Positions 1-11,289 are shown, counted from the stretch's first letter. The stretch: 64,000 nt of DNA from Euleptes europaea (GCF_029931775.1 NC_079325.1:37860673-37924672), one strand, 5' to 3'. Numbers and translations are program-made. The notes: generated by a model from the sequence alone, not told the origin.

Positions 1-112
1 CATTCTCGTGCCGGCAACGGATTCCTGAGGCACACTACGACACTGATAAGGAGCCACTCCAAGCTGCCCTACTGAAAAACAGTATAGGACTGGTCCAGCA
101 ATTGCCAGGTAC

Positions 113-241
113 CTGAAACATCCCATGAACCCGGCCAGTGTATGCAACCAGTTCCCTCCAGGAATAGGCACTGCTTGGGGGGCTTCGCCACAGTGTCACG
201 GTGCCATTTACATGTGTCAGCTCCACCGTCAAACTGGGCTG
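113..241 (-). CDS. MAMDC4: MAMDC4 exon, middle of first MAM domain (partial gene)
   Basis: Apical endosomal glycoprotein is a type I membrane protein built of LDL-receptor-A and MAM domains. This exon encodes 43 residues in phase 0, including VELTHVNGTVTLW, W-RELV and TGRVHGMFQ, which correspond to VELTH...TLWQS...WQELAVTTGR in the human protein as I remember it. An acceptor (actcag) precedes it and a donor (gtacct) follows directly after the MFQ codons. An alternative acceptor lies three bases further in. The next exons of the gene lie beyond position 1, so the gene is cut by the window edge. The exon match is clear; only the exact acceptor base is uncertain. Confidence 0.82.
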
Positions 242-805
242 CTGAGTCTCATTGAGTCCTGCATAAACAAAGCAGTCAGAGTCATCTGGACAATTTTCTG
301 CTCATCAACTGGCAGCAGTGCCATTTGGGGATGGCTGTTGCTCCTCCCCCATTAACGTTCTGAATCTCCTCTGACTAGGTTACAAGACCCCTTCTATTTC
401 TGGCCTGCTCTTTTGTTACAAACCATGAAATGGTCTTAAGTATTAAGCAGGCACACACACATGCCTTTGATTTAAAAGGAACGATTTGATTTAAAAGGAA
501 ATATTCGATCCGTGTCGGCAACGTTGCTAAAGCTTTTATTATAAGAGAAGAGTAACAAGTGCTTTTAAAAATATATATGGCTTAGTGGCAACTTAACCTT
601 GAAGAACTTGTAGGCTGTGGTTTTAAACCCTATCACTGACATTCTTATTAATTCCCCCCTTTCTGGACTGAAATCTCTTTGACCATATCACTGAACTCAA
701 AAGAGATTACCCCCCCCCCCACCAAGGCTAAAAGCTGAAGTTCTCTTTGCCATTTGGTCTATTCCTTCTCAATAATCTTATCTTGGATCTGTTTCAAATA
801 CTCAC

Positions 806-870
806 ATCAGCCTTGGAACATGCAAATTCACAACGGAGTAACTGAGTTTGCACAGGGGACCTGTTCACTA
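806..870 (-). CDS. MAMDC4: Candidate short MAMDC4 exon
   Basis: Between the flanking MAM exons about 35-40 residues of the domain are missing. Here the minus strand has an acceptor (gatagcag), 21 open codons containing NRSPVQTQLLRCEFACSKAD, and a consensus donor (gtgagt) in phase 0. Entry in phase 1 would suit exon 3, and exit in phase 0 suits the exon at 241. The RSP...C...D pattern resembles the human RSPTLREAASSC...SGD segment. However, the WYH core typical of MAM domains is absent and the exon is very short. This is inference from splice sites and weak similarity. Confidence 0.4.
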
Positions 871-899
871 CTGCTATCCTCTCACAATGAAGGAGGGAA

Positions 900-1015
900 A
901 TTCCAGAGGGGTAGCTGTGTTGGTCTACCGTGGCAAAATTAATCAGGAATCTAGTGGAGCCTTAAAGATTAACAAAACATATTCCAGCATAAGCTGTCAT
1001 GAGTCAGAGTTTTTT
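900..1015 (+). repeat. Copy of 'gtagctgtgttggtct' repeat (family R)
   Basis: The text ggggtagctgtgttggtct, followed by agtggagccttaaagattaa, is shared with copies near 17.1, 42.4, 43.1, 60.3 and 60.9 kb. I recognise it as a common interspersed repeat of reptile genomes but do not assign a class. Confidence 0.6.
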
Positions 1016-1143
1016 TCCCCCCAGGCAAGGATCATGGGGAGCTTATGGCTGTGCCATAGACATACCTTCAACAGGTTAAAAAAATTCCCCCTCAATGCAC
1101 CTTTGTGGCGAGAAATTTTTTATTTATTATTACTATTAAGAAT

Positions 1144-1545
1144 ATAATCGAAGGCTTTCACTGTCAGAGTTCATCAGTTCTTGTAGGTTATCAGGGCTGT
1201 GTGACCATGGTCTTGGTATTTTCTTTCCTGACGTTTCGCCAGCAGCTGTGGCAGGCATCTTCAGAGGAGTAACACTGAAGGACAGTGTCTCTCAGTGTCA
1301 AAGTGTGTTGGAAGAGTAATATATATATAGTCAGAAGGGGGTTGGCTTTGAGCTGAGTCATTGTTTCAGGACAATGACTCAGCTCAAACCCAACCCCCTT
1401 CTGACTATATATATTACTCTTCCAACACACTTTCCTGTCCTTCAGTGTTACTCCTCTGAAGATGCCTGCCACAGCTGCTGGAAAAACGTCAGGAAAGAAA
1501 ATACCAAGACCACAGTCACACAGCCCGGATAACCTACAAGAACTG
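1144..1545. repeat. Large palindrome made of two inverted repeat units
   Basis: Left arm about 1170-1364 and right arm about 1372-1545 are near-perfect reverse complements with a centre of under 10 bp. The unit includes ttgtaggttatc, cttggtattttctttcctga and gcaggcatcttcagaggagt. ATTAAGAA flanks both ends and may be a target duplication. The same unit occurs singly at 51159-51280. It resembles terminal units of Penelope-like retroelements of lizards, from memory only. Confidence 0.7.
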
Positions 1546-1715
1546 ATTAAGAACATCATTTACATAGAGCTGCTGTGTATTTAGAACACTTCATATATAT
1601 TATCTAAGCTGCAATATGGGGATGGCTATACATACCAAAGAGGCTGTCGTAATGATTTCTGAGCTGATGCTTATAAAGATCTTTGACTACTCTAAAGTTC
1701 CTCTAAAAGGCTATT

Positions 1716-1835
1716 ATTACTGTTTATTAACAACTCTTATAACCACCTCTACTGTAAATTAGTATTATCATCCCCATATTGCAGACAGAGGCCGAGAGAT
1801 TGTAGTAGACATGAAATTCAAACCAGGGACGTCCT
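1716..1835 (-). repeat. MIR-like ancient SINE fragment
   Basis: The stretch cttataaccacctctactg, then attatcatccccatattgca and agaggccgagagattg, reads as the reverse complement of the MIR/CORE-SINE 3' half. Confidence 0.5.
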
Positions 1836-2360
1836 GATTCTATACTTGTTTTCTGCCTGCCGTGGAGCTATTACCAGTACCAGAGCCTGCCCAAACCATA
1901 AAATGAGACCATCCATTACAGGTCAGGACTGGGGTAGAGCAAGCTGCCTGTTGGCTCTGCCTGGTGGGGAAAAGTGCTCAAATGGCTGGCTCCCTCAAAC
2001 ATTGCCTGCTCTACTCACATACCTGGTCCTGACAAGTGATACCAAGCTCGGATCTCACACGTTGCAGCTGCTTCTCTCATTTGTGGGGATATGAGCCTGG
2101 CTGTGAGAGAAATCTTCCCTCTCTGCTTCGAAGTGGTCATGTACCAACCTATGGAAATGCCAAGATTCGTAGTTAGAGAATTGATGGTAGACACTGGTCT
2201 GCCTTTTCACATCGGCAGTCTCGGATACCAATCAGCCAGTATTTACTCATACCACCAGGAAAACTGGGTCCCAGTGGACAGCTACTTTGCTGCCCTAAAG
2301 GATATTAACTTTCCCACCCATCCCCATCCTATTGTATGCAGTGACAGGATGTGTGTTTTT

Positions 2361-2510
2361 CTTTGTGGCAGAGCACGGGTTTTGCATGGAGAAGATCCCA
2401 GGTTCAGTCTTTGGCATCTCCAGTTAAAGGATCTCAGATGACAGATGTTGAATACCTCTCTCTGCTTGAGACCCTGAAGAGCTACTGCCAATCAAAATAG
2501 CTAATACAGA
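2361..2510 (+). repeat. SINE type A copy
   Basis: A tRNA-derived SINE with a degenerate tRNA head (gcagagcacgggttttgcat), the diagnostic ggcatctccagttaaaggat core, and the tail gagaccctgaagagctactg. It is the first of many type A copies in the window and lies in a MAMDC4 intron. Confidence 0.75.
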
Positions 2511-2790
2511 ACTAGAGGGGCCAGTCATCCTACCCAGGTTGCCCTTTGGTCTAGAACTACCATCACTCATTCACACAGTTTTAACAGAGAACACAAAGTT
2601 GTTGCCATCATGCTTCATTCCATTTTTTTCCCCATTGCCCTCCATTTTTTCTTGTCTGATTTGAAGCATTTCTTCTAACATAAATCAGAAATTGCAGCTC
2701 TAGGTTGTCTGGTGTGGTCAGTCAAAGTAGTTTTGTGGGTTTCTAGGGCTAAGGCCCTGTTACATTTTCCTCCTTTCCTTCCTCTCCAAC

Positions 2791-2873
2791 TATTAAGGAT
2801 AATTAACAGTTAATTCATGAATACTGCTGAGCTGCTAAACAGCATTCATTAATTAACTGTTAATTATCCTTAA
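2791..2873. repeat. AT-rich perfect hairpin
   Basis: Arms of about 35-40 bp (ttaaggataattaacagtta ... taactgttaattatccttaa) around a centre near gagctgctaaacagc. No flanking duplication was identified. Confidence 0.7.
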
Positions 2874-3595
2874 TTTATGAAGGTGGAGGGAACTACTGCT
2901 TTTAACTCAGCAAGTGATGCCACTGTTTTTAAATTTTATTTTTCACCATTTTAGCACTATTAAAAAATTAAGATAACGTTTAAAAAATAGTGACCAATGG
3001 CTTTTCCTGCAAAGTGAAAAGCAGCACTTAATTTCCTACCCATTCCATAAAAACTCATTTATGAATTTGTTATTTATAATTGATCCACAAATGGCATGGA
3101 CAGGTGTATAGATAAGTGGGAAAAAATAAGCCTATAAAAGAAAAGAACAAAGAAAGCAATTCATTACCATGTACAATAAAGTAACGAAACGAATATCCTG
3201 AAAGAAAAGGGGCCTTTGCTGAACAGATCTATTGATTTATAAATATATATCAAATCATTCAGAAGTGAAATGTCTTAAAATTTTTAAGCCAAGACAGACC
3301 ATTTATGCAGACCAAAACCATTCCTTAGAAAAAATTTACTGTGCTTCTACTGGACGTGGACAAGGGGTTATGTAGAGGACTGCAGCCTCACCAGCCCACC
3401 CACTCACCTACAGAAAGTCTTGCTCAGCCTCTTTTTGTTTTCTGAAATTCCATCATACATTGTCTACTAGGGGCTAGAAACTTGATTTTTTAAAAAAACA
3501 ACAGCTTATACTATTGCAACACTGAATTTCATACGCTCATGGGGTGATCGCATAAGCACTCATAGCCTTAGTCAATGCGTCCAAGAAAAAGTTAC

Positions 3596-3769
3596 CCATA
3601 TCAGTGCCCAAAGTATGGTCAAAAGGAGGCTCCATCCCCTGTGTTGAGATGCTGGCCTGCGCTGGGATCCATTGATAAGCTGAGGTGCTCACATCTTTCC
3701 AGCCGCAGGTGCTGCCTTCAAAGTCACAAGTGAAAGGGGTTTCCAGAATGGATGAAACCTTATTATAAC
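3596..3769 (-). CDS. MAMDC4: MAMDC4 exon, start of first MAM domain
   Basis: The acceptor (ttccctctag) is followed by codons for GYNKVSS, then the MAM opening TPFTCDFEGSTCGWKDVSTS and later DHTLGTDMG. This follows the human order GYHGAS...CDFEQDPCGWRDISTS...DHTLGTDLG. It joins in phase 1 with the LDL-receptor-A exon upstream. The end shown uses the donor gtaact straight after the ATG-G of the last Met-Gly. The frame stays open for about 18 more codons that also look MAM-like (NFFLDALTKAM, AYAITP) before a stop, so the true end may be a weaker donor further on. The identity is firm; the 3' boundary is not. Confidence 0.85.
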
Positions 3770-4392
3770 CTAGAGGGAAATGATGAGGAAGTTAAATCGA
3801 CAGATAAAGCCCTAATGCCTTCGCCCCCAGTCGTCTCTTCTACTTTCTGTGTCTCCAGGCAACAAAGCATAACCCAAGCAATCCCCTTCCCGGTTGATTG
3901 TTAGAATTCGTTTCAGAGATGACCTTCAACTAAAATGGTCCCTCACCTCTGGCGGCTGACTCCTGCTTTTGACAACTCAGGTACAGAAGCCCAATCCACA
4001 AGATTCATTGAACGCATATACAACCTGTGTACAGTGTACACTTGATTTGTCTTTATAGGTGTGCTGAAGAATTCTCCACACTTGAAACAGCTGGATCTGT
4101 TATTTAAAACCCATCATTATCTCTGTACCAGTCACCAAGTTTTCTTTGTAAAGTGAATGAGCATTGGCTCATTGGAACAGACAGATGCATTCCAGTACAG
4201 GCAGGATATATGCGTTTTCACTGTAACATGGCTAGAATGGCCACATACAGGACAACAGCATGGCTGGCAGAGCAAGGGTAGCTTAGGGGGAGGATCTGAG
4301 ACACAGCTTTGGGTCCATTGCTTAATTTACCACTGTTATGTTTAGCGCTGCAGATGAGCACTATAGATCCTTCTTAAAGGATAAGGCAGATT

Positions 4393-4660
4393 AATAAAGA
4401 AGAAGAAGAGTTGGTTTTTATATGACCACTTTCTCTACCACTTAAGGGAGACTTAAACTGGCTTACAATCGCCTTCCCTTCCCCTCCCCACAACAGACAC
4501 CCTGTGAGGTAGGTGGGGCTGAGAGAGCTCTAACAGAGCTGTAACTTGCCCAAGGTCACCCAGCTGGCTTCGTGTGTAGGAGTGGGGAAACAAATCCAGT
4601 TCACCAGATCAGACTCCACAGCTCCAAACCACCACTCTTAACCACTACACCACGCTGAAG
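4393..4660 (-). repeat. SINE type C copy
   Basis: The reverse complement reads as a tRNA-type head with gtggtgtagtggttaagag, then a box-B-like part, gtcacctt.. and a tail ending ccaactcttcttcttc. It matches copies at 18.7, 34.4, 49.1, 55.2 and 57.6 kb. It lies in the MAMDC4 intron between the two identified 5' exons. Confidence 0.8.
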
Positions 4661-4780
4661 GAAGAAAGTTTCTATTGATGGCCACCAGGTTTGAGAATTA
4701 ACTCAGTGGACCTTTCATCTTAAATTTTCCTCCTCAAGCACCTAAAAGTTGAAGGGCAGGAAATAAAACAGAAACCTTAC

Positions 4781-4888
4781 CACATTGGTTTTCATCTGAA
4801 CAGTCCCAGCAATCACAGAAAAAGTCACACACTTGTGCACTGGCCGCCCCACACTGGTTGACCGCCTGGATGAGATGTAGAGGGCCAG
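4781..4888 (-). CDS. MAMDC4: MAMDC4 exon 2, LDL-receptor class A domain
   Basis: The acceptor (cttcctag) and donor (gtaagg) are both good and the exon is 108 nt, phase 1 at both ends. It encodes NQCGAASAQVCDFFCDCWDC followed by SDENQCG. The six-cysteine pattern and the acidic SDE calcium-binding end are typical of an LDL-receptor-A module, and human MAMDC4 has VCNFVCDCRDCSDEAQCG at its mature N-terminus. The exon carrying the start codon and signal peptide should lie between here and PHPT1 but could not be found with confidence. Confidence 0.88.
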
Positions 4889-5084
4889 CTAGGAAGCAAA
4901 ACAGGAAGAGTCTAAGGATGCATCATTAGAAATCTGTTGTGGGCAGGGTGGCAGGGAGTTGCAATCCCCATGGTCATAACTTTTCATGTGGACATTCTTA
5001 CTCAAGGGTTCCAAATTTTCACATCTACCCACAAAAATCTGGTCAGGAACCTCAACAGGTCCATTTTTGGATCTGGGGATGGAA

Positions 5085-5265
5085 TTGATATTATTTATAT
5101 TGCAATGTCAAAATTCAAAGCACTTCAGATACCTTATCCTCACTACAGTCCTGTAAGATAGGCCACCATATACATAGTGCAGATGGGGGACTGAGGAAGA
5201 CAGTGGCTTGCCTCCGGCCATTTAGTAAGTTTGCAGCAGATACAAGATTTGAACAAGGAATGTCC
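5085..5265 (-). repeat. MIR-like SINE fragment
   Basis: The segments atcctcactacagtcctgta, aagataggccac and agatgggggactgaggaag correspond to the complement of a MIR-type 3' region. Confidence 0.45.
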
Positions 5266-5789
5266 CTGCTCACCATTCATGTATTTTGTTCAGGAACCCA
5301 AAAAGATATAATGGTTAGCTTATGAGTCACTCAGCTAGCCAGTGGAAGTGGTTTACAAATTAGTGGGGGAGGCTTTGTGATTTTAATCATCTCCATCCTC
5401 CACACCACCTCACAAGCCTTGTACTAACAGCACAGACAAGATAAACCATTTTTAAGACAGAGATACTAAATAAAGCGAACAGCTAAATGTTGATAATAAG
5501 CTGTCATGTCTTCCTTGCCCACTCAAAAATAAGTAGTTTTGGAAAATCAAAGACAAAATTTCCTTGCATACTACATAAAAATCACACAGCCACAAACCAA
5601 ACGGCAACCTGAAATCATTCAAGGAGGTGCAGCAAAATAGTGTTAACAGGGGGAAAAATCAAATTTTACTTTGCTGCATTTTAGAATACAAAGGACTGAC
5701 AGCCCATCGCACAATTCTGACAATCTCCTATAGTTCCTAAAACTACCAGCTTGACCATATCTACATTTAGTCAAAAGTAAATCTCTATT

Positions 5790-6236
5790 TATAGAGGGGC
5801 TTAGCTGTATTAGCAGAAAGTGCCAAAGCAGGACTACAGTTGAACATCAAGAAGACAAACATAATGATGACTAAAGAATTACTCAACTTTAAGGTTGTTA
5901 ATGAGGACATTGAAATAGTTCAAGTTTCTATTCTTTGGCGCCATCATCAACCAAAAAGGAGACAGCAACCAAGAAATCAGAAGGAGACTAAGACTGGGAA
6001 GGGCAGTTGTGAAGGAGCTAGAAAAGATTAAGTGTAAGGATGTGTCACTGGCGACCAAAATCAAGGCCTGAACTCTCCCTAGAAGCTAAAGTGATTAAAC
6101 TGAGGTTATCGTACTTTGGTCACATTATGAGAAAACAAGAGTCACTGGAAAAGACAACAATGCTAGGAAAGGTTGAAGGCAGCAGGAAAAGAGGAAGACC
6201 CAACATGAGATGGATCAAGGCAGTCACGGCCCTTTA
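5790..6236 (+). mobile_element. RTE-BovB LINE, C-terminal part with internal deletion
   Basis: Frames encode AKAGLQLNIKKT, MMTKELLNF and NEDIEIVQV, then, after an apparent deletion, LSLEAKVIKLRLSYFGHIMR and LGKVEGSRKRGRPNMRWI. This is the conserved end of the BovB reverse-transcriptase protein. The element breaks off at the L1 boundary and its 3' end resumes at 9340. Confidence 0.75.
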
Positions 6237-9200
6237 TGAAACTAAAGTATTTTGAGCATGCAAATAAACCAGGAAGATTTCTAGCATATTGCCTGAGGAG
6301 AGAACAACAAAGGAAAACAATAATGGATGTGAATAAAAATGGTCAAGTCAGACAATTTGTAGAATTTTTTTCAAAACTGTATAAAGACTCCACAAAGTCT
6401 AGCGAAGGACTGGAGCAATATATTCAAGAAAACCAAATAGCAAGTCTCACAACTGAAGATACAGAGATCTTGAATCAGAGCATATCTATGCAAGAAATTA
6501 TGCAAGCAATAAAAAAAAAAACTTAATGTAGACAAGCACCTGGACCGGATGGGCTTACCATCAGATATTATAGGTGTTTTGAAGAATAAATAGCTATGAA
6601 TTTACAAAAGTAATGAATGATATAACTAAAGACAGACAGATTCCAACATCATGGCAGGAAGTGCATATCTCATTGATATACAAAGAGGACAATGATGTAA
6701 CATCGCTACAGTCATACAGATTATTGAGTCCAGATTATAAAATTTTTGCTGCCATCTTGGCTGAGAGGCTAAAGAAATGTATAGACAAAGTTATTCATCC
6801 AGATCAAACTGGATTTATACAAAAAAGACAGATGAAAGACAATGTGCTTTTTATATTAAATGCTCTGTACGTGAGAAAAGAAGAGAAGAAAATGGCTTTT
6901 ATTTTTTTGGACACTGAAAAAGCATTTGATAATGTCTCCAGGAGGTTTCTACAAAAAGTACTGGAAAATTTGAACTGTGGAGAGAGGTTTCTAAAATGGA
7001 TAAAGAGTATTCTAAACAGGAAGCAAGAATCCTGATTAATGGGAAACTAACAGACCAGCTACACATAGATAAGGGATCAAGACAAGGTTGTCCCTTGTCA
7101 CCACTTCTTTTTTATCTAGTATTGAAAATCCTGGCAAATAAAATAAGGAAGGATCAAAGGGTTGAAGGTAGATGGAGAAGAATTTAAAATGAAGAGTTAT
7201 GCAGATTATGTAGTTTTATCTACTCAAAACCCACAAGTTTCGATGGGTTATTTAATTAACATATTCTGAAAGTTTGGACATCACTCTGGATACAAAATAA
7301 ACAAAAGACAAAAATATTTTAAAAATACCTATCAAAAAAAAGGAAGTGATGGATGGCATAATAAAACATATGGGAATAAGGATCTCAAGACAGAATTAGA
7401 TTTTGTTTAAAGACAATTATAAAGCCACATGGGAGAAAATTGAAAAAGATCTAGAGAGGTAGGCAAAACTGAAGATTTAATGGATGGGCAGGATTTCTAC
7501 AATAAAGATGAATGTTTTGCCCAAACTTAACTATTTATTCCAGATGCTGCCAATATATTTGGAAGAGAACACACTGAACAAATGGTAACAGAGAGTAAAT
7601 AAATTTGTATGGGATTGCAAGAAATTGAGGATTAGATTTAAAATTCTACAAGATGAGAAAAAGAGAGGTGGTTTGGCATTACCAAATGTTAAACTGTATT
7701 ACCATGCTGCAGGATTAGTATGGATTTCTGACTGGATCAAAAATCCAGAATCAAGATTAATGAAACTGGAGAAAGCAAACTTTAAAGAAGGCCTGCATTA
7801 TTATTTAAGGAAGCAAGTAACATCAAAAATTCTCACACAATTTGATTCAGAACAAATAGTTAATGGAAGTTTATTGAAAATATGGGGTAAAAACAAAGAG
7901 ACTCAAGTCCCTCATCATCCCTATTAATGTCTCCGATTGAAGCATATTATGACAGATCACAAAGAAAGCAAGAAGATTATATTACTTATAAGGACATGAT
8001 TATTGCACAAGAAGTTATAACTTGGCAAATGTTTAAAGAAGAAAATAAAAACATAAGATGGCTTACATATTGTCAACTTGTTTCTAGACTGAGAAAATAC
8101 TTTCTCCGGGGCGCCTACAGAAATGACAGAATTTGAATTCATAATTGACAAATACAGCGATCATTTGCTATTAAGGATTTACAAACTCTGACTTAAATAT
8201 GACACTGAGTTATTAGTTCAAGTTAAACCATGTATGATAAAATGGATGCAGAATTTTGGGGAAGAAATTCCTATTCAATAATGGGAGATGTTATGGACAA
8301 AGGTGATCAAGTTCACAGCTTGTCAAGCTCTTAGAGAAAATGGGTATAAAATGTTCTTCCACTGGTATATTACACCTAAAGACATTCAAAAGCAAAATAA
8401 GGAGAACAGCGGATATTGCTGGAAATGTAAAGAGACTGAAGGAACCTTCTTTCATATCTGGTGGTCTTATAAGATTGTGAAGAAATAAATTGAAATTCAT
8501 AGAGAAAGGCAAACAATGTTAAAAATTAAGTTTGCTTTGGATCTTAAGTACACGCTACTTGGGATAACACCAGCAACATTGGAAAAGGCATCTGAGGAAT
8601 TGTATAGATTTGCAGTTACAGCTGCCAGAATGCTACTTGCCATGAAATGGAAATTGGATGAAGGTCTCAACATAGAAGAATGGAAGAACAAATTGGCAGA
8701 ATATGCTGACATGGTGAAACTAATTAATTTAGTAAAAGACCTAGAGAAGAATTGAGTGGTAAGCTGCAGTACTGCAGTTCAAGCTCTGCTCATGACCTGA
8801 GTTCGATCCCAACGGAAGTTGGTTTCAGGTAGCTGGCTCAAGGTTGATTCAGCCTTCCATCCTTCCAAGGTCGGTGAAATGAGTACACAGCTTGCTGGGG
8901 GAAAAGGGAAGATGACTGGTGAAGGCACTGGCAAACCACCCCATAAACTAAGTCTGCCTAGTAAACGTCGGGATGTGACGTCACCCCATGGGTCAGGAAC
9001 GACCCGGTGCTTGCACAGGGGACCTATACCTTTTACCTTTATTATGCTTATGTGAAAACAGTGTAAGTTATGAGTTCAAAATGGATAATATTAAAACTGT
9101 GTTTTTAAAGGTATTTTTGTTTAGTATAACAAATATATAGAAATAGAGAACAAATGTATCACATTTTAGAAAATTGGCATAAAAGACATATTCCCGCCCA

Positions 9201-9338
9201 GTGTATATACTTTTTCTTCTATATAATTGAGCAATAGATGCAATATTTTTATGCATTATTGTAATCCCTATTCCCCCCTTTTTATTTCATGTTAACTCCT
9301 TTATTCTTTTGGGAATTTATTTTTTTTAAGAAAGGAAG
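6237..9338 (+). mobile_element. 5'-truncated L1 LINE (ORF2 and 3' UTR), split by a SINE
   Basis: Several frames together encode the L1 ORF2 core: YFEHANKPGRFLAY, IHPDQTGFIQKRQ, an FIFLDTEKAFDNV catalytic block, GSRQGCPLSPLLF, then SYADY in place of the canonical YADD. Further on come the C-terminal parts GGLALPNVKLYYHAAGLVW and a CCHC-like CWKCKETEGTFFHIWW. Frameshifts, stops and the loss of the second catalytic Asp show it is dead. The 5' end begins inside ORF2, as in typical truncated insertions. An AT-rich 3' UTR with a T/A-rich end runs to about 9338, with a SINE type B lodged at 8756-9053. Confidence 0.85.
8756..9053 (+). repeat. SINE type B inside the L1
   Basis: The head gagtggtaagctgcagtact, then gttcgatcccaacg, tggctcaaggttgattcagc and the tail gcacaggggacctataccttt. 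The same family is present twice near 28.5-29.1 kb. Confidence 0.8.
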
Positions 9339-9339
9339 C

Positions 9340-9470
9340 CGCAGACCTCAGTCTACAATACCTGATCAAGGCTGTTAATGATAGGACATTTTGGAGGATA
9401 TTAATTCATAGGGTCGCCATGAGTTAGAAACGACTTGATGGGACTTAACATACACACATAACAAGAAGTG
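9340..9470 (+). mobile_element. BovB 3' end, continuation of the split copy
   Basis: The reading AVNDRTFWRILIHRVAM, then a stop and KRLDGT, is the end of the BovB protein. It is followed by the tail gtcgccatgagttagaaacg, acttgatgggac and acacacata. It continues the fragment ending at 6236. Confidence 0.75.
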
Positions 9471-9474
9471 GACA

Positions 9475-9765
9475 TCTTGCAGCACGTTGAAGACTAACAG
9501 ATTCATTGTGCAATTAGCTTTGGTGGACAAGAACCCACCAAACGTCACAAAGTCACATATATCTGTGACCTGAATACTTCATATGTATGAAGTATTATCC
9601 TCAGATCACAGATATATGGGCACAGATAGAAAATCTCTCTGCCAACTGAGAATAATACTTCATGCCGCCCCAAGTTGTGGGCTCGGCTCACAAAAGCTTA
9701 TGCCACAATCTAATCAGTAGGTCTTCAAGGTGCCATCAAGACTCTGTTCCAAGAGACTTGGGCTA
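9475..9765. repeat. Diverged inverted pair of family R with inner hairpin
   Basis: The left part has gcagcacgttgaagactaac and the right part has aggtcttcaaggtgccatc, in opposite orientation. Inside, atatatctgtga..atacttcat and atgaagtat..tcacagatatat form a second hairpin centred near 9581. Confidence 0.55.
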
Positions 9766-11075
9766 GGTTCACACATGCAAGAGAAAGAGGTGGTATGATG
9801 CACAACTCCAGACTGCGAGAGGAAGACCATAGAGGATAGCATCTGGGAAGGCTCCCCTGTAAAAACAGGAAACCAACACAGGAAGAGAAGGGGCAGAATT
9901 GTTCCCATCGCTCTGCACTGAGTGTTTCTGTTTCTGCCTTTCCTATGTGGAAAAAGAAGGTAGCATGTTAAAGGCTCAGGCTGGAATTCTGTGCAAGCTT
10001 ACGTAGAAGTGCAAGCTTACCTAGGACACCATGCTGTCTCTTCTGAAGGAAACGTACCTGAAAGTTTTATCAAGAACGTCAGGCACAGGAGCGACCAAGA
10101 CCCTTGCATCCTCAGCAGCAGTCTAGAGCAGAGAGGCCAACAGAGCTGTCAGGAGAATTGCTCTCGGGGACACAGGGCAGCTTCCTAATGACGTTCTGCC
10201 TTGGACTTCAACCCCATTTATCACCTGTGCAGTCCTAAGCAGTTCCCTTCTTGATACAAGCAGGGTTTTTCAGGACAGCATCAAACACCCTGGTATGCCA
10301 GTCATGGGGTAAAGCAACACAAGAGCAAGCACCAGTGAGATGCCAGCAATTGTGTAGGCGACAGATATGCTCTGGCAGGAGATGAGCACGCATTAGAGTT
10401 CCAAACACAATGTTGCCACAGAAATGGGCCACCTCTAGATGGCTCAAGCAAGCCAGCCAAGCCAAGTGATAAATGCATAGTATTGCTACTACATGTTGCA
10501 TCAACAGGACCTTTGGGATGATGATGATGAAGCTGATGGTAGAAGAATGGGACTCCTTTACAGTAATTAATACAGTACTAGAACAGCCCGGCTGGATCAG
10601 ACCCAAAGGTCCTTCTGATCTGACATCTTGGTTCCCAAAAGGGCCAGACAAATGCCTACAGGAAGCTAGCAAGCTGGGCATGAGAAAAGCAGCCCTCGTG
10701 TTGTCTGCCTTCGACATCTTGATATTGAGTGATATACAAAGGCTCCGTTTCGCTATCATGGTGAGTAGCCCTTAATAGATGCCTCATCCATGAGTGTGCA
10801 TTTTCCTTTGAAAAAAGCTGTCTAACCAGGTGCCATCATAACTTGTAGCGATGAGTTCCACAAGTAACTATATTGTGCAAAGTTGTTCTAACCCTGCAGC
10901 TAAGAGCTTTTTTGTGAAAGCTCTCCTGGCTGCGTCCATCCTTCCAAAGCATGCCTCAGCCACATGGTTTCTCTGTGTGTGGTATTCCTGAAAGTCTTTC
11001 ATAGACTTAACAGCCAATCTCCATGGGGTCTATTATATTTTTGCCTCTCCTCTCGGGATTATGATTCTCTCATTA
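9766..11075. other. Mostly unannotated DNA with a CR1-like fragment
   Basis: At about 10575-10690 the text agcccggctggatcagaccc, then ggtccttctgat, is a CR1-like fragment. Moderately long open frames here cross it or are unrecognised. No gene evidence was found. The missing first exon of MAMDC4 could lie in this interval. Confidence 0.4.
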
Positions 11076-11079
11076 ACAT

Positions 11080-11285
11080 TTTTATCCTGCCCTTTCTCCA
11101 AGGAGCTCAGGGCAGAATATATCGTTCTCCCCTCGCCATTTTATCCTCACAACCACCCTGCAAGGTAAGCTAGGCTGACAGTGACTAATCCAAGGTCACC
11201 CAGTGAACTTTGTGGCAGAGCAAGGATCTGAACCCAGCTCTCACTGATCCTAAATTGATATAGCACTACATTAGCTCTCTGAATA
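11080..11285 (-). repeat. MIR/CORE-like SINE
   Basis: The complement contains a tRNA-like head and the segments ctcacaaccaccctgcaagg and ccaaggtcacccagtgaact, typical of CORE-type SINEs. Confidence 0.55.
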
Positions 11286-11289
11286 TGAA

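Noticed and set aside
9714-9908. Signal-peptide-like MGTILPLLFLCWFPVF as exon 1 of MAMDC4
   Set aside because: Hydrophobic and well placed, but no donor in the phase needed by exon 2 was found, and part of it overlaps a repeat.
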